DNA of 64,000 nucleotides, taken from RHKX01 sp963826475. GTDB taxonomy: Bacteria > Actinomycetota > Thermoleophilia > Solirubrobacterales > 70-9. The first letter of the stretch is position 1; every line of letters begins with the position of its first letter. The notes below the pieces were generated by a model. The model was not told where the DNA came from. It did not search any database and was given only the letters and a program-made list of their open reading frames with translations. The stretch spans positions 1,798,001-1,862,000 of the forward strand of contig CAWGXC010000003.1 in assembly GCA_963826475.1 (NCBI GenBank), in the 5' to 3' direction. Of this stretch, positions 1-7,650 are shown piece by piece. A program made the position numbers and the translations under genes.

Positions 1-209
1 GAGCGGATCTCCTCGTCGGAGATCACGCCCCCCGCGTTGCGGATGACGTGAGCGTCGCCCTCCTCGAGGCCGAGGATGCGAGCCGGGTCGACTCGCGCGT
101 CCATGCAGGTGACGATGGCTACCTTCGTCGCCGGAGGTGCTGGCAGGTCGCCCTTCTCGAAGCTCTTCGCGTACTGCTCGCCGTTGGCCAGGAGGTCGTC
201 AGTGCCCAT
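1..209 (-). CDS. Beta-class carbonic anhydrase, N-terminal part (cut by window edge)
   Basis: The 69 visible residues start at an ATG (209) preceded by a GGAG ribosome site. Residues 31-40 read AIVTCMDARV, the beta-carbonic-anhydrase motif holding the first zinc Cys (C35) and the Asp/Arg dyad (D37, R39). The run RNAGG follows around residue 55. Enzymes of this family interconvert CO2 and bicarbonate. The second half, with the His and Cys zinc ligands, lies outside the window. It sits just upstream of, and on the same strand as, an acyl-CoA carboxylase subunit that would use bicarbonate, but that gene is transcribed first, so a functional link is only suggestive. Confidence 0.85.
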   Translation of the reverse strand, partial: MGTDDLLANGEQYAKSFEKGDLPAPPATKVAIVTCMDARVDPARILGLEEGDAHVIRNAGGVISDEEIR

Positions 210-260
210 CGCTTCTTCTCCTTCGTTGGGTGGGTCGGGAATTGGTCGGACTGGAATGTC

Positions 261-1826
261 TCACCGCGTGGGCCAGCTCGCCAAGGGCCGTTCGCACCCC
301 GGCTCGTACCGACGCCCCTCGAGCCTGTCGAGCGCGCGGGCCAGCACCTGTCTGGTGTCCGCGGGATCGATGATCTCGTCGACCGCCAGTCGCCCCGCCG
401 CACCATATGGATCGGTGTCGGCCGCGATCGCCTCACCGGCCTCGGCGAGCCGCTCGCGTCGCTCGGCGTCAGCGAGCCCGATTAGCCCGTCCCCGGCGAT
501 CACGTTGGCGGCCACCTGCGGATCCATGAAGGAGATCTCGGCACCGGGCCACGCGTAGATCGCGTCGACGCCGGTGTCGTTGCCGCCGAGGCTGAAGTAG
601 GCCATGCCGTACGCCTTGCGCAGGATCACCGTCAGCTTCGGGGTGCGAGCGAGGCTGAGCGCGCTCTGCAGCCGGATCGAGTGCTTGAGCATGCCGCCGT
701 GCTCGACCCCGGTACCGACGAAGAACCCCGGGCAGTCCTGGAGGAAGACGATGGGAAGGTCGAAGGCGTCGCAGAGGCAGATCAGCCGAACGGCCTTCTC
801 GCAGGCCGCGGGATCGAGCGTCCCCGCGGCGAACTTCGGCTGGCTCGCGAGCATCCCGACCGCGATGCCGTCGATCCGCGCCAGGGACGAGATCAGCCCC
901 CGCCCGTAGCCGGCGCCGAGCTCGAACACGGAGCCGGGATCGGCGATGCGCGCGAGCACCTTGCTCGCGTCGTAGCCGCGCGAGCGCCGCTCAGGGACGA
1001 GCGAGGCGATGCCGGGGTCCGCCTTCAACTCGCTCGGGCGCTCGCCGCGAACGGACGGCGTCCATCCGTTGGACGGCAGGTACGAGAGGAAGCTCCGGAT
1101 GGCGCCGTAGGCCTCGTCGGGTCCGTCGACCGCGAGATCGATCTGGCCCGTGCGGCGCGAGTGCACGTCGGCGCCACCCAGCTCCTCCATCTCGATCCCC
1201 TCGCCGGTCGCGATCTCGACGACGCGGGGAGAGGTGACCGCCAGGCACGTCCCACGGACCTGGACGACGAAGTCGGACGCGGCTGAGATGAAGGAGGAGC
1301 CACCGAACGAGTCGCCGACGATGGCGGTCACCGCCGGGATCCGCCGGCGGCGGGCGAACATCGAAGCTCCGGGCGAGACTCTCGAGAAGCCCGCGGAGCC
1401 GAGCGAGTCGGGGATGCGAGCCCCGCCGGTCGCGCCGAAGTACACGAAGGGATGACCGCTGCGCATGGCGCCGTCGAAGAGCTTGCCGAGCTTGCGGCTG
1501 CCCATCATCGAGGAGCTGCCGCGCTTCACGGTGACGTCGTCGCCGGCGACGGTGACCGCTCGTCCGGCGATCAGACCCTGCCCTCCGATCTTGCCGTCAC
1601 CGGGAGTCGATGCGGCGTCCTCGGCACGCTCGGAGTGCGAGAACGTCCCGAGCTCATCGAAGCTGCCGGGATCGAGCAGGCCCTCGATGTGCTCGCGCAC
1701 CGTTCGGCCACCCGCTGCATGCAACCGCTCGACTCGCTCGGCGCCGCCGAGCGCGGTGCGGATGCGCTCGCGACGGCCGAGGAATTCCTCGACGCCGCCC
1801 TCGCCGTCGTCGTGCTCGCCGTTCAT
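261..1826 (-). CDS. Acyl-CoA carboxylase carboxyltransferase (beta) subunit
   Basis: This 521-residue protein has the usual length for propionyl/acetyl-CoA carboxylase beta chains. It begins with the typical GRRERIRTALGG-like helix, followed by an N-terminal crotonase-fold half (VTVKRGSSSMMGSRK, then GATGGARIPDSLGS) and a C-terminal half with FLQDCPGFFVGTGVEHGGM and YGMAYFSLGG. It transfers carboxyl from biotin to an acyl-CoA. No biotin carboxylase/BCCP alpha chain or epsilon subunit is visible nearby, so the partner must be encoded elsewhere. The substrate (acetyl-, propionyl- or another acyl-CoA) cannot be fixed from sequence reading alone. Confidence 0.9.
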   Translation of the reverse strand: MNGEHDDGEGGVEEFLGRRERIRTALGGAERVERLHAAGGRTVREHIEGLLDPGSFDELGTFSHSERAEDAASTPGDGKIGGQGLIAGRAVTVAGDDVTVKRGSSSMMGSRKLGKLFDGAMRSGHPFVYFGATGGARIPDSLGSAGFSRVSPGASMFARRRRIPAVTAIVGDSFGGSSFISAASDFVVQVRGTCLAVTSPRVVEIATGEGIEMEELGGADVHSRRTGQIDLAVDGPDEAYGAIRSFLSYLPSNGWTPSVRGERPSELKADPGIASLVPERRSRGYDASKVLARIADPGSVFELGAGYGRGLISSLARIDGIAVGMLASQPKFAAGTLDPAACEKAVRLICLCDAFDLPIVFLQDCPGFFVGTGVEHGGMLKHSIRLQSALSLARTPKLTVILRKAYGMAYFSLGGNDTGVDAIYAWPGAEISFMDPQVAANVIAGDGLIGLADAERRERLAEAGEAIAADTDPYGAAGRLAVDEIIDPADTRQVLARALDRLEGRRYEPGCERPLASWPTR

Positions 1827-1869
1827 CGACCGCGCAGGCTACGCGGCCGGTGTCGGCGACGACCCGTCG

Positions 1870-1900
1870 GAACGAGAACGGGCGGCCCGGAGGCCGCCCG
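1870..1900 (-). terminator. Hairpin terminator of the first ferritin-like gene (copy 1)
   Basis: A perfect 9-bp GC stem (1879-1887 with 1892-1900, loop 1888-1891) lies 26 bases past the stop of the 1926-2654 gene. On the minus strand it is followed by a short T-containing tail (GTTCTCGTT). The same 31 bases recur at 2746-2776 after the paralogous gene. Confidence 0.7.
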
Positions 1901-1925
1901 CTTCCCGATGCTTCTCGTGGCAGAA

Positions 1926-2654
1926 CTAGCCGCGAATGAAGCCGGTCTTCTTGACCTTGTGCAGCACCTGATGGGCGTTGAGCGGCTTGTCGAACGCACC
2001 GTTGACGGTGACGCCCTTGCTGCCGCGCAGCAACGCGCCGACGAGGCCCGCGTGTCGTGCCTCGATCGTCAGGATCGAGAGCGCCGCACCGAGGTACTCG
2101 GCGTTGGCGATGTTGAACGCCTGGCCCGAGTAGGCGCCGACGCCGGTGTTCTCCAGCGCGAAGGCGACCTTCAGGAACGTCTTCTTGTCCGATGTGGTCT
2201 TGCCGAACTCGAACTTCGGCTGCTTGATCGCCGAGCTGCCGAGAGCCCCCTCGAGGAACGCAACATGCTTGCGCTCGTCCGTGACTACGGCCTGCAGGAA
2301 CTGCTTCTCCAGCCCACTGAGGAACGAGTTCTTGCGGTCGTTCTTGGCCGCCTCGTTGTAGAACTCACGCTCCAAGTACTCGAGCGTCAACGCGTAGTTG
2401 AGGATCCCGACGTCGCCGGAGCCGAAACGACTCGGCGGACGGCCGGAGCCGGAGCCTCGAGCCATTGCTGCTCCCGGAACGAGGGCGCCGATCAGGGCGC
2501 CGCCGCCCATCACCGCACCGCCCGCAAGGCCGGCCTTCTTCAAGAAATCAAGTCGCGTGTCGCCTTCCTGGTCGAGCGACTGCGTTGCCTCATGTGCGGT
2601 CTCGCGGATCGCGCCGTCGACGTCGACGGACTCGAGATCGAACTCGGAACTCAT
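1926..2654 (-). CDS. Ferritin-like domain protein with Tat-like leader (paralog 1)
   Basis: The 242 residues start at ATG 2654, chosen because GCAGGAGGT lies 7 bases upstream and the start aligns with paralog 2. Layout: a polar N-region with DVDGAIRET; a Tat-like motif TRLDFLK at residues 33-39; a Gly/Ala-rich hydrophobic stretch to about residue 66 ending near GAAMA; then a four-helix ferritin-like domain. Candidate di-iron ligands are E92/E95 (LEYLE), and E127 and H130 (TDERKH), with further Glu/His at IEARHA. It is probably exported and may oxidise or store iron, or act in stress. The second Arg of the twin-Arg motif is Leu. It is paired in tandem with the gene at 2813, 158 bases upstream. 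Confidence 0.85.
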   Translation of the reverse strand: MSSEFDLESVDVDGAIRETAHEATQSLDQEGDTRLDFLKKAGLAGGAVMGGGALIGALVPGAAMARGSGSGRPPSRFGSGDVGILNYALTLEYLEREFYNEAAKNDRKNSFLSGLEKQFLQAVVTDERKHVAFLEGALGSSAIKQPKFEFGKTTSDKKTFLKVAFALENTGVGAYSGQAFNIANAEYLGAALSILTIEARHAGLVGALLRGSKGVTVNGAFDKPLNAHQVLHKVKKTGFIRG

Positions 2655-2745
2655 ATTCCGTACCTCCTGCGTTGCTGTGGCTCCAAAGCAGATGCGCTGG
2701 AGCTCCTGAGTCTCCGTACGCACGCACCCCGGCCCTTGGATCACC

Positions 2746-2776
2746 GAACGAGAACGGGCGGCCCGGAGGCCGCCCG
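2746..2776 (-). terminator. Hairpin terminator of the second ferritin-like gene (copy 2)
   Basis: This is identical over 31 bases to 1870-1900. The 9-bp stem is 2755-2763 with 2768-2776 around a 4-base loop, 36 bases beyond the stop at 2813. It would separate the two paralogs into independent transcription units. Confidence 0.7.
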
Positions 2777-2812
2777 TCCTCGCCGGCTGAGGCCGAATGA
2801 CCGTAGTCGTCG

Positions 2813-3532
2813 CTACGACTGAATGAAGCCGGTCTTCTTGACCGCCCTGAGCGTAGCCCTGGCACCGACCGGGACATCCGTCGGACCATCGGGCGCGATG
2901 CCCTTGGTGCCCTTCAGGATCTGACCGATGAGGCCGGCGTGACGCGCCTCGATGGTGACGATCGAGAGGGCGCCCGCGAGAACGGCCGCCTGATCGATGT
3001 TGAACGCCTGTCCCGAGTAGGCGCTGACGCCCGTGTTCTCGAGCGCGTAGGCGGTCGCAACGAACAGCTTCTCGTTGCTGGTCGTCTTGCCGAAGTCGAA
3101 CTTCGGCGACTTGACGGCCTTCTTGCCGAGCAGACCCCTGAGGATCTTGACGTGGGCGTTCTCATCCTTCACCACGCCGGCGAGGAAGTCCCTGGTCGCT
3201 CCGTCCTTGAAGGACCCCTTCTTCTTCGCCTCGTTGTAGAACGCGGCCTCGAGGTACTCGAGGGTCAGCGCGTAGTTGAGGATGCCGATGTCGCCCTTGC
3301 CGAAGCTCTTCGGCGGAGCGTCCAGCCTGCTGCCCTTCGCGAGTGCGGCTCCCGGGACGAGGGCACCGAGGAGCGCACCGCCACCGACGACCGCGCCGCC
3401 GGCGAGCCCGGCCTTCTTGAGGAAGTCGAGCCGCGTGTCGCCGGCCTCTTCCAGGATCGAGGTCGCCTCTGCCGCGGTCTCGCGGACGGCGCCATCGACG
3501 TCGATCTGCTCCAGATTCATGTTCGAACTCAT
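2813..3532 (-). CDS. Ferritin-like domain protein with Tat-like leader (paralog 2)
   Basis: The 239 residues run from ATG 3532, with AGGAGG 12 bases upstream. An in-frame TTG at 3544 would add four residues but sits too close to the ribosome site. The protein shares its whole architecture with the 1926-2654 product: DVDGAVRET, TRLDFLKKAGLAGGAV (residues 33-48), a hydrophobic segment ending GAALA, then the helical domain with LEYLEAAFYNEA, KDENAH and IEARHAGLIG. The two genes look like a tandem duplication. The likely location is outside the membrane, as an exported or membrane-tethered metal-binding protein. No enzyme activity can be assigned from sequence alone. Confidence 0.87.
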   Translation of the reverse strand: MSSNMNLEQIDVDGAVRETAAEATSILEEAGDTRLDFLKKAGLAGGAVVGGGALLGALVPGAALAKGSRLDAPPKSFGKGDIGILNYALTLEYLEAAFYNEAKKKGSFKDGATRDFLAGVVKDENAHVKILRGLLGKKAVKSPKFDFGKTTSNEKLFVATAYALENTGVSAYSGQAFNIDQAAVLAGALSIVTIEARHAGLIGQILKGTKGIAPDGPTDVPVGARATLRAVKKTGFIQS

Positions 3533-3648
3533 GTGAATCAACAACCTCCTGGGTTGGTTTGGTGCGCAGCGCGAAAAGCTCGCGCCGGAGTCTTGACTCC
3601 CCTGCCTACGGGCACCAACCGAACCGGATCATCGATTCGTCAATCGTT

Positions 3649-3695
3649 AAAAACTCTTTACTCGAAGAGCCGGCCCCTGGTGGGGGCGGGCTCTT
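3649..3695 (-). terminator. Rho-independent terminator of tmRNA
   Basis: Directly beyond the tmRNA 3' end, AAGAGCC pairs with GGCTCTT (3689-3695 with 3665-3671). An inner CCCC/GGGG stem adds stability. A run of five T (minus strand, complement of 3649-3653) follows about 11 bases later. Confidence 0.8.
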
Positions 3696-3697
3696 GA

Positions 3698-4055
3698 TGG
3701 AGACGGCGGGAATCGAACCCGCGTCCGCGGACGCGTGACGTCTGACGTCTACAGGCATAGCCGGCGCTGAATCTCACTCAGCGGTTCCGCTACCGGCAGG
3801 TTGATCCGCTGAGCCAGCCCCTTTGATTTTCCCTGGCGATCGAGGCGATCCGCCGGGGTGAGCCCGTTGTTGACACCGGTGATCTCCCCCACGGGCGAGG
3901 GAAGGCCGATGCTCACTAGCTAGCTTCTAACTAAGCAGCGAGGGCGAACTCATGGTCCGCAGTTCTTTTTTTGGTCCAGGTGTTTAACGAGGCCTCCTGG
4001 AACCTCGACCTGCAATCAAACGCACGGATCGACCGCGTCGAAGCCTGTCGTCCCC
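3698..4055 (-). ncRNA. ssrA: tmRNA (transfer-messenger RNA)
   Basis: This is a one-piece tmRNA of about 358 nt. The 5' end GGGGACGACAGGCTTCGACG matches the conserved tmRNA start. GGGGAC pairs with GTCTCC at the 3' end, where the T-arm GGTTCGATTCCC is plain. The gene ends at the discriminator A (3698) and is followed by TCA, so CCA is not encoded. The tag frame ends at TAG (3933-3931) and encodes ...DHEFALAA. With GCG (3960-3958) as resume codon the tag is ADHEFALAA, but the resume point is inferred. Together with SmpB (10945-11424) and RNase R (11421-13280) it performs ribosome rescue. Confidence 0.95.
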
Positions 4056-4130
4056 GTGCTATGTCCGAGGAAGTCTAGGCCAGCCGCCAAAGAGCGCTCG
4101 TCCGGCGCCCGCTCACGGTAGGTTGCCTGC

Positions 4131-4406
4131 GTGGGCTGCTTCGTCTTCCTCTTCGCGCTGATCTCGCCGCGCCTGGCGCTGTTCGTCACGTTCCTGTTCT
4201 CGAACCTGCTGTCGCGTGCGTTCGATGGCGTGCTGCTTCCCCTCGTCGGGTTCTTCCTGTTGCCGTGGACGACCCTCGTTTACGCGCTGATGTGGAGCTA
4301 CGGCACAAACGAGGTCGCCGGCTTCGAATGGTTCATCGTCGCCCTCGCGTTCCTCGCCGACATCGGCGCATACGGTGCCGGTGACCGCGCCCGCAGCCGG
4401 CGCTGA
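4131..4406 (+). CDS. Small hydrophobic membrane protein, unknown function
   Basis: This 91-residue protein has a GTG start. Residues 3-25, 34-55 and 66-83 are hydrophobic enough to be two or three membrane helices, and the end is basic (GDRARSRR). The second helix carries LPWTTLVYALMW. No motif gives a function. It lies between tmRNA and an aldo/keto reductase, 20 bases before the latter, so it may be co-transcribed with it. Low composition bias and continuous hydrophobicity support a real gene. Confidence 0.65.
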   Translation: MGCFVFLFALISPRLALFVTFLFSNLLSRAFDGVLLPLVGFFLLPWTTLVYALMWSYGTNEVAGFEWFIVALAFLADIGAYGAGDRARSRR

Positions 4407-4426
4407 GCCCCACGCTTGGCATCCTT

Positions 4427-5404
4427 ATGCCCATGCGAACCAGAAAGCTCGGATCTCAGGGCCTTGAAACCTCAGCCCTTGGGCTCGGATGCATGGGCAT
4501 GTCCGAGTTCTACGGCGAGGCGGACGAGGACGAGTCCGTCGCGACGATCGAGCGCGCGCTCGACCTCGGCATCGACCTGCTCGACACCGCCGACATGTAC
4601 GGCAAGGGTGAGAACGAGAGGCTCGTCGGCCGGGCGATCGCCAGCCGCCGTGACGACGTGGTCCTGGCGACGAAGTTCGGCATCGTCCGCGGCGATGACC
4701 CGGCAGACCGGTCGATCAACGGCCGCCCCGAATACGTGCGGGCTGCGGTCGACGCGTCACTCGGCCGGCTCGGGCTCGACCACATCGACCTCTACTACCA
4801 GCACCGCGTCGACCCCGATGTGCCGATCGAGGAGACGGTCGGCGCGATGGGTGAAGCGGTCGCTGCCGGCAAGGTTCGCTTCCTCGGCCTCAGTGAGGCC
4901 GCGCCGGAGACGATCCGCCGCGCCAACGCGACCCATCCGATCAGCGCCTTGCAGACTGAGTTCTCGATCTGGGAGCGCGGGCCGCTGGAGGAGATCATCC
5001 CGACGTGCCGCGAGCTCGGCATCGGCTTCGTCCCCTATTCCCCCCTTGGGCGCGGCTTCCTGACCGGTCGGTTCAGCTCCAGCGACGACTTCGGCGATGG
5101 AGACTTTCGCGGCAACGACCCACGGATGGGCGAGAGGAACTTCGAGCGGAACCTCGAGATCGTCGAGACGGTCAAGCGGATCGCCGACGGCAAGGAAGCG
5201 ACTCCAGCGCAGATCGCGATCGCCTGGGTCCTCGCAAAGGGCGACGACATCGTGCCGATCCCGGGGACCCGTCGGCGTGCACGGGTCGAGGAGAACGTCG
5301 CGGCGGTCGGGATCGAACTGAACGAGGCCGAGATTCGCGAGCTGGAGTCGGTCGCGCCGGCGACCGGTGACCGCTACGCGGACATGGGTTCGATCGACGG
5401 CTGA
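4427..5404 (+). CDS. Aldo/keto reductase
   Basis: The 325 residues form a complete AKR (beta/alpha)8 barrel. It starts RKLGSQGLETSALGLGCMGM and has the catalytic tetrad D53, Y58 (DTADMYG), K83 (ATKFG) and H126 (YYQHRVD). The NADPH-binding end contains IPGTRRRARVEENV. This resembles the AKR13/YajO-type subgroup with the GCMGMSEFYG signature. It reduces carbonyl compounds with NADPH in the cytoplasm; the natural substrate is unknown. A second ATG two codons in (4433) is an alternative start. Confidence 0.93.
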   Translation: MPMRTRKLGSQGLETSALGLGCMGMSEFYGEADEDESVATIERALDLGIDLLDTADMYGKGENERLVGRAIASRRDDVVLATKFGIVRGDDPADRSINGRPEYVRAAVDASLGRLGLDHIDLYYQHRVDPDVPIEETVGAMGEAVAAGKVRFLGLSEAAPETIRRANATHPISALQTEFSIWERGPLEEIIPTCRELGIGFVPYSPLGRGFLTGRFSSSDDFGDGDFRGNDPRMGERNFERNLEIVETVKRIADGKEATPAQIAIAWVLAKGDDIVPIPGTRRRARVEENVAAVGIELNEAEIRELESVAPATGDRYADMGSIDG

Positions 5405-5435
5405 CTCCTTCCAAAGCAAGGCTGATGCCCATCGT

Positions 5436-5462
5436 CGGCCCTCCCGGCGCCCGCGAGGGCCG
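5436..5462. terminator. Possible bidirectional hairpin between convergent genes
   Basis: An 8-bp stem (CGGCCCTC 5436-5443 with GAGGGCCG 5455-5462) and an 11-base loop sit between the aldo/keto reductase stop and the stop of the opposing gene at 5470. No T-run follows on either strand. Confidence 0.4.
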
Positions 5463-5469
5463 AGAGCGC

Positions 5470-5814
5470 CTACCCCAACTCCGGGATGAACTCCGCCAGA
5501 TGCCGAGCGATCGTCTCGCGCACCCAGCGCCGTTCCTCGGCTCCCGCCATCCGGTAGCGGCCGATCAGCATCTTCTGGTCGTCCATCGGGAGTCCGGCGA
5601 TCTCCCAGCTGACGACGAGGCGCTCGAACAGGGCTTCCTCGCGGCGCTGCCAGATGTCGTCAGCTGAGGAGGCGGCGTTGCCGGGCTTGTCGGTCAGCAG
5701 CTTGCGGACGGTTCCACCGCTGAGCTCCCGGCGGAGCGTGAGGACGTTGCCGTCGGAGTCGGCGTAGTCGCTCGTCGCGGTGTTCTTCTCCCGGGGCTTC
5801 CTGCGCTTGGCCAT
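5470..5814 (-). CDS. Conserved hypothetical protein, 114 aa
   Basis: I do not recognise a family. From ATG 5814 the protein has a basic head (MAKRRKPREKN) and a middle segment TLRRELSGGTVRKLL. A charged helical C-terminal half follows (RREEALFERLVVSWEIAGLPMD, which I read as one helix, then RRWVRETIARHLAEF). It is soluble with no Cys or membrane segment. It is transcribed divergently from the site-2 protease with a 69-base gap. A longer upstream open frame runs antisense through the protease gene and is ignored. Confidence 0.6.
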   Translation of the reverse strand: MAKRRKPREKNTATSDYADSDGNVLTLRRELSGGTVRKLLTDKPGNAASSADDIWQRREEALFERLVVSWEIAGLPMDDQKMLIGRYRMAGAEERRWVRETIARHLAEFIPELG

Positions 5815-5883
5815 GAGCGGAGTTTGCCAGCGCGGGCGGTGGAGGTGGCGGGCCGGGCGGTCGTGGTTGCGACAATTGGGGCG

Positions 5884-6747
5884 ATGAACGAGTCCACGCC
5901 GATCCTCAACCCTCAGCCCGGTCCCTCGATCGGCGGGCAGCCCTTGCCTGACGGGCCGATCCAGCCCGGGTCCGGGCGAAGCGAGCCGCTGTGGAAGAAG
6001 CTCGCGGCGCCTTTCGTCGCGCTTGGTCTGCTGCTGAGCAAGCTCAAGGGGGTCCTGCTCCTCCTGCCCAAGATCAAGCTGCTGACGACCTCCGGCTCGA
6101 TGCTCGTCTCGATCGTGGCCTATCAGCTGATCTTCGGCTGGCCGTTCGCGGTCGGCTTCGTCCTCCTCCTCCTCGTTCACGAGATGGGTCACGTCTTCCA
6201 GCTGCGCCGCGAGGGGATCGAGGCGTCGGCGCCGATGTTCATCCCGTTTCTCGGCGCGGTCGTTGCCGCCAAATCGATGGGCGACGACGCCGGCGCGGAG
6301 GCGCGCGTCGGTCTCGCCGGGCCCGTCCTCGGATCGATCGCATCCCTGGTCCCACTCGGCATCTACCTGGCCACGGGTGAGGAGTTCTGGCGGGCCCTGG
6401 CGTACATCGGGTTCTTTCTCAACCTGTTCAACCTGCTCCCCGTGCTGCCACTCGATGGTGGGCGGGCGATGGCCGCGCTGAGCCCGAAGGTCTGGCTGGC
6501 CGGAATGGCCGCCCTGATCGTGATGGCGGTGTTGTTCCCGAATCCGATCCTGATCCTGATCATCCTGTTCGGCGGCTTCGAGACGTGGAAGCGCTGGCAG
6601 GCACGCAACACCCCCGAGGCGATGGCCTTTCACACGATCCCGCCCCGGACGAGGATCTTGGTCGCGGTCGTCTACCTCGGGCTTGCGGCGCTGCTCGCGT
6701 TCGGCGTCTACGAGACGCATTTCGAGCGCACGCTCGCGGACGTCTGA
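5884..6747 (+). CDS. Site-2 protease family (M50) membrane metalloprotease
   Basis: The 287 residues start at ATG 5884; earlier GTG/ATG options give an unconvincing Ala/Val-rich head. The zinc motif HEMGH lies at residues 99-103 and the third ligand region NLLPVLPLDGG at 183-193 (D191). Several membrane segments surround these (about 73-98, 145-163, 170-188, 203-235, 262-280). A Pro/Gly-rich cytoplasmic head of 35 residues precedes the first helix. Such enzymes cleave membrane-embedded substrates, often anti-sigma factors. No PDZ domain is present, so it is the simple S2P/Rip3-like type. The substrate is unknown. Confidence 0.88.
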   Translation: MNESTPILNPQPGPSIGGQPLPDGPIQPGSGRSEPLWKKLAAPFVALGLLLSKLKGVLLLLPKIKLLTTSGSMLVSIVAYQLIFGWPFAVGFVLLLLVHEMGHVFQLRREGIEASAPMFIPFLGAVVAAKSMGDDAGAEARVGLAGPVLGSIASLVPLGIYLATGEEFWRALAYIGFFLNLFNLLPVLPLDGGRAMAALSPKVWLAGMAALIVMAVLFPNPILILIILFGGFETWKRWQARNTPEAMAFHTIPPRTRILVAVVYLGLAALLAFGVYETHFERTLADV

Positions 6748-6781
6748 GCCTCTTCTGGGCCACTGAGAGAGACTGTCCCCG

Positions 6782-7609
6782 ATGAGCGAACCGATGCCAC
6801 GGGAGATCTGGGATCGCAGCTTTGACGAGGGCGAGCGACGGATGGAGCGCACCGCCCTCGGGCAGGCTTCGACGGGGCTGGTCGGAGGCTTCGATGTGAT
6901 CGCCGGGCTGATCGTTGCCATGACGCTCACCGGCGCCGTGTCGTCGATCGCAGACGACGAGCTCGCGCACGCGATCGGCTCACTCGGCTTCGGCATCGCG
7001 TTCGTGCTGATCACGATCGGGCGCTCCGAGCTCTTCACCGAGAACTTCCTCGTGCCGGTCGGAGCGCGATTCGCCGGCCGCGGATCGAATGGGGCCCTGG
7101 CGCGCATGTGGGGCTTCGCGCTCGTCTTCAACCTGATCGGCGCCGCGTCGCTGGCCGCGATCGTCAGCGTTCACGGCGTCGTGCCGCCGAGTGCCTACGA
7201 CGCGGCCGGAAAGCTCGCCGACACCTTCGCCGGCCGGGGCTATGGCGAGGCCTTCGCGAGCGCCGTCGTCGCCGGAGCGGTGATGACCGTCTACACGTGG
7301 CTCGGGATGGCTGCGAAGAGCGACGTCGCTCGGATAATGCTCGCCCTCCTCATCGGCTTCCTGCTGCTCCTCCCCACGCTCAACCACGTGATCGTGGGCT
7401 TCGGCGAGCTGATGATCGGCGTCATCTCGGGCGCCTCTCATCCGGGCCTCGGCGAGATCCTCGCCCATTTCGGCGTTGCGCTCGTCGGAAACACGATCGG
7501 CGGGGTCGGGTTCGTGACCCTGACGCGCCTCGTTCAGGTCGGCGGTGAGCCGCACGATCCCGAGCACGCGAGTCAATCGCAGAGCTCGGGGGACGCGGAG
7601 GACGCCTGA
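6782..7609 (+). CDS. Formate/nitrite transporter family channel
   Basis: This 275-residue protein has six hydrophobic segments. FNT signatures are visible: GRSELFTENFLVPV (TM2/3 loop), LPTLNHVIVGFGELMIG (with the pore His of the family) and GNTIGGVGFVTLTR at the last helix. Members form pentameric channels for small monovalent anions such as formate, nitrite or hydrosulfide. The C-terminal tail is hydrophilic (EPHDPEHASQSQSSG). It lies 34 bases after the S2P gene and 41 before a flavin oxidoreductase. No formate or nitrite enzyme is nearby, so the ion cannot be assigned. Confidence 0.88.
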   Translation: MSEPMPREIWDRSFDEGERRMERTALGQASTGLVGGFDVIAGLIVAMTLTGAVSSIADDELAHAIGSLGFGIAFVLITIGRSELFTENFLVPVGARFAGRGSNGALARMWGFALVFNLIGAASLAAIVSVHGVVPPSAYDAAGKLADTFAGRGYGEAFASAVVAGAVMTVYTWLGMAAKSDVARIMLALLIGFLLLLPTLNHVIVGFGELMIGVISGASHPGLGEILAHFGVALVGNTIGGVGFVTLTRLVQVGGEPHDPEHASQSQSSGDAEDA

Positions 7610-7650
7610 GCGCCGCGCCGCCGGATCGACCGCATCGGTACGGTCAGCCG

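Noticed and set aside
1452..2822. 456-codon plus-strand frame
   Set aside because: It runs across the acyl-CoA carboxylase start, a terminator and a ferritin-like gene in antisense, with no ribosome site or motif.
3545..3645. Sigma70-type promoter for the upstream ferritin-like gene
   Set aside because: A TTGACG box is present at 3638-3643 (minus) but no acceptable -10 element follows at 16-18 bases.
5815..7131. Minus-strand upstream extension of the 114-residue hypothetical gene
   Set aside because: It runs antisense through the S2P and FNT genes. Only the last 114 codons lie outside them and look like protein.
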